This document shows positions 4,999-6,923 of a stretch of DNA of 6,923 nt, piece by piece (position 1 is the first letter of the stretch; each line of letters opens with the position of its first letter). Made by a program: the position numbers and the translations under genes. The DNA is from Alphaproteobacteria bacterium (lineage in GTDB: Bacteria > Pseudomonadota > Alphaproteobacteria > Micavibrionales > Micavibrionaceae), in contig DAOWDF010000261.1 of assembly GCA_030639165.1 (NCBI GenBank), positions 1-6,923 of the forward strand, written 5' to 3'. The notes under the pieces are model-generated. The model ran no database searches, was not told the origin of the DNA, and saw only the letters and a program-made list of their open reading frames with translations.

Positions 4999-5949
4999 AT
5001 GGCAATAAACTTAAAGAATCTACCTGAAGAACCGTATCTGGTATTAGAGATAAGCTCTAACACTGTGCACTTTACTATTTTCGATGATAATGGTGAGGTT
5101 CATGCAGATGAAAAGCACCAATGTATGCTTGGGGATTATAAGAAAAACACAAAAACCCTTAAAGAAAACAACGTTAAAGGTGCCGTAGAATTCATAGAAA
5201 AATGCATCGGTAAATATTCAGATATAGAATTCACTGATATAATAGCCATCGGTACAGGAGCCCTACGCGAAGCTGATAACAAAGATGAACTTATAGAGCA
5301 CTTAAATAATGAGTTTGATATAGATATAGAAGTTCTTAGCGGTGAAGAAGAAGCTTATTACTCTGCCCTTGGAGTTAAGCATAGCTTTGAAGAGGCCGAT
5401 GGTGTTGTTTGGGATATGGGCGGACGCTCATCTGAATTTGCTACTATTAAAGATGGAAAAATAGAGAATTGCATTAGCCTGTCTTTGGGGGCATATAGTA
5501 TCGCCGATCAAGATTATGCCCCAGATATATATATAATGGATCAACTTGATAAACTTCCCCAAGAATATAAAGATATGGAATTAAAGCACCTTTATGTAGT
5601 CGGTGGAAACCCAAGACAAATATTGAAATCTCATAAAAAATATACAGATGTACATGCAAAATTAGAAGGCTATACCATTAATGAAAGCCAAGCTGAAGAG
5701 CTTTCCTCAAGGCTTATAAATACTGCAAAAGAAAAATTGCATGAAAAATATAAAATCAGTAAAAAGCGTGTAAAATCTGCACCTCATGCCGCGCGGCTCT
5801 TAATGCATTTAATTGAACGGTTTAAAATAACCGACATTACCGCATCCAAGCATGGGCTTAGACACGGCGTATTTGAGAATATGATTGAACAACAGCAATA
5901 TACTCCAGATCTTGCGGCAGAAATACAACCACCACCTGCAATTTATTAG
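4999..5949 (+). CDS. Short, divergent Ppx/GppA-family phosphatase homologue
   Basis: Family members hydrolyse polyphosphate or pppGpp using an ASKHA (actin/Hsp70-like) two-domain fold in the cytoplasm. This 316-residue protein carries the fold's landmarks: a phosphate-1-like strand-turn L-E-I-S-S-N-T-V at 16-23; G-T-G-A-L-R-E-A at 85-92; S-G-E-E-E-A at 114-119, which includes the family's catalytic Glu position; a phosphate-2-like D-M-G-G-R-S-S-E at 139-146; V-V-G-G at 200-203; and the C-terminal S-A-P-H-A-A ... K-H-G-L-R-H-G signature (260-290). It ends there, lacking the C-terminal HD-type domain of long Ppx/GppA proteins. The two phosphate loops deviate from the usual D-x-G-S-N-S and D-x-G-G-G-S-T-E: Glu17 replaces Asp, Ser19 replaces Gly, and Arg143 interrupts the glycines. 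Activity may therefore be altered. It has no visible ribosome site, is divergent from the efflux gene, and its stop codon overlaps that of ileS. Membership of the family is clear; substrate is not. Confidence 0.85.
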   Translation: MAINLKNLPEEPYLVLEISSNTVHFTIFDDNGEVHADEKHQCMLGDYKKNTKTLKENNVKGAVEFIEKCIGKYSDIEFTDIIAIGTGALREADNKDELIEHLNNEFDIDIEVLSGEEEAYYSALGVKHSFEEADGVVWDMGGRSSEFATIKDGKIENCISLSLGAYSIADQDYAPDIYIMDQLDKLPQEYKDMELKHLYVVGGNPRQILKSHKKYTDVHAKLEGYTINESQAEELSSRLINTAKEKLHEKYKISKKRVKSAPHAARLLMHLIERFKITDITASKHGLRHGVFENMIEQQQYTPDLAAEIQPPPAIY

Positions 5950-6923
5950 GCGGCTTTACTGCTATCCTTATATGCATCAACCGCGTCAGAGCAACGGTTA
6001 CATAGGTGCGTTTCAGCGCTCACTTCTGGCAGAATTTTCCAGCAACGCTCACATTTAGAGCCTTCTGCTTTTTCAATTACTATACCGCCTTCTCCGCTCT
6101 CCATTATGATTTGCGAAGTGATACATATATCTGCCATATCAATATTACTTATAACTTTCAATATATTATCTGCAACTCTAACTCTTGGCTTTGCCTCTAA
6201 AGACGACCCTAATTCTTTATTAGCTCGCAAAGGCTCTATTTCTGCAAAGACTTCTTCTCGTATTACTTTCACAGAACGCCAATAACCATTCAAAGCATCG
6301 TCTTTCCACTCACTTGGAACATCCACGAAATCACGTAGATGCACGCTGCTCGCGTCGTCAAATACACCTTCAGGGCGATAGCTCCATGCTTCTTCGGCTG
6401 TGAAACTCAAGATAGGCGCTAGCCATGCAGTTAGGCAATTATATATTTCTGCCATGACTGTGCGACAGGCACGACGTTCCATGCTGTCGGTGCGGTCACA
6501 ATAGAGGCGATCTTTACGGATATCGAAGTAAAATGCCGATAGGTCAGCATTACAGAAGTCATGCAGAGCCTTAGCAAGCTTGCCGAACTCATAGTTTTCG
6601 ATTGCCTCGCGCACAAACTCATCCATCTCGGAAAGCTTATGCAGCATATAGCGCTCCAGCTCAGGCATATCGTTATAATCAGCGCGATCTATGCGCTCAT
6701 CAGCACTAAATCCATCCAAAGAGCCTAGCAAAAAGCGCAGTGTATTTCTAACACGGCGATATAGATCACCTGTATTTTTCAGCGTATCCTTACCGATGCG
6801 TATGTCTTCCGTATAATCGGAAAGCATTGCCCAGAGCCTAATAATATCCGCGCCATACTGATCCATCATTTTGAGCGGATCAATCACATTGCCCAGCGAT
6901 TTCGACATTTTATAGCCCTTATC
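5946..6923 (-). CDS. ileS: Isoleucyl-tRNA synthetase, C-terminal part, cut by the right edge
   Basis: IleS charges tRNA-Ile with isoleucine in the cytoplasm. The frame is open to the window edge; 325 residues, roughly the last third of a protein usually 930-960 long, are visible. The first residues are D-K-G-Y-K-M-S-K-S-L-G-N, containing the class I KMSKS signature that stabilises the ATP transition state, so the apparent ATG at 6908 is internal and not a start. Next come the helical stem-contact and anticodon-binding domain with the family segment H-D-F-C-N-A-D-L-S-A-F-Y-F-D-I-R-K-D-R-L-Y and later A-E-E-A-W. Near the end is the zinc-binding module C-E-R-C-W ... C-N-R-C found in bacterial IleS, needed for aminoacylation in E. 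coli. The protein ends about 15 residues after the last cysteine and looks intact. Instead of the lspA gene often found after ileS, a convergent Ppx-like gene overlaps its stop. Confidence 0.95.
   Translation of the reverse strand, partial: DKGYKMSKSLGNVIDPLKMMDQYGADIIRLWAMLSDYTEDIRIGKDTLKNTGDLYRRVRNTLRFLLGSLDGFSADERIDRADYNDMPELERYMLHKLSEMDEFVREAIENYEFGKLAKALHDFCNADLSAFYFDIRKDRLYCDRTDSMERRACRTVMAEIYNCLTAWLAPILSFTAEEAWSYRPEGVFDDASSVHLRDFVDVPSEWKDDALNGYWRSVKVIREEVFAEIEPLRANKELGSSLEAKPRVRVADNILKVISNIDMADICITSQIIMESGEGGIVIEKAEGSKCERCWKILPEVSAETHLCNRCSDAVDAYKDSSKAA

Noticed and set aside
4917..5063. 49-residue N-terminal extension of the cation efflux protein
   Set aside because: It would overlap the first 65 bases of the divergent Ppx-like gene and has no counterpart in FieF-type proteins; the family N-terminus begins near Met at 4916.
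5523..5537. Alternating AT run resembling a simple repeat or -10 element
   Set aside because: It lies inside the Ppx-like coding frame, encoding D-I-Y-I-M, and is explained by AT-rich codon use.
6906..6908. ATG as the start of a separate 320-residue gene
   Set aside because: It is the Met of the KMSKS motif of IleS; the frame continues upstream to the window edge with matching residues.

Overview
The window looks like chromosomal DNA of a moderately AT-rich diderm (Gram-negative) bacterium. Signal-peptidase II lipoproteins, an LPS-heptose enzyme (HldE), a LapG-type periplasmic cysteine protease and a bacterial-type IleS all point to Proteobacteria. I lean towards an alphaproteobacterium on the feel of the IleS and protease sequences, but I could not check this by search. 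There are no tRNA or rRNA genes, insertion sequences, CRISPR arrays or phage genes.

Left block (about 1-2945, minus strand): a promoter-like element precedes hldE, which is followed by two small lipoprotein genes, the second FlgO-like, and possibly by a third exported protein cut by the left edge. All read leftwards and may form one envelope-related transcript, although a secondary promoter may lie just after hldE.

Centre (2997-3977, plus strand): divergent from hldE is the most interesting gene of the window. It encodes a 326-residue protein whose C-terminal half is a transglutaminase-like cysteine protease of the LapG/BTLCP family with an intact Cys-His-Asp triad. Its N-terminal half holds two exact 24-residue repeats separated by 5 residues, the layout of the MshEN cyclic-di-GMP receptor domain, followed by one membrane segment. 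In known systems LapG is controlled by a separate membrane receptor, LapD; here sensor, membrane anchor and protease appear to lie on one polypeptide.

Right block (3990-6923): a complete FieF/YiiP-type cation efflux gene (minus) is divergent from a divergent, HD-less Ppx/GppA-family gene (plus). Neither of the two has a Shine-Dalgarno sequence at its most plausible start. The Ppx-like gene ends tail to tail with ileS (minus, cut at the right edge), the two stop codons overlapping. These right-hand genes have no evident functional link with the left block.
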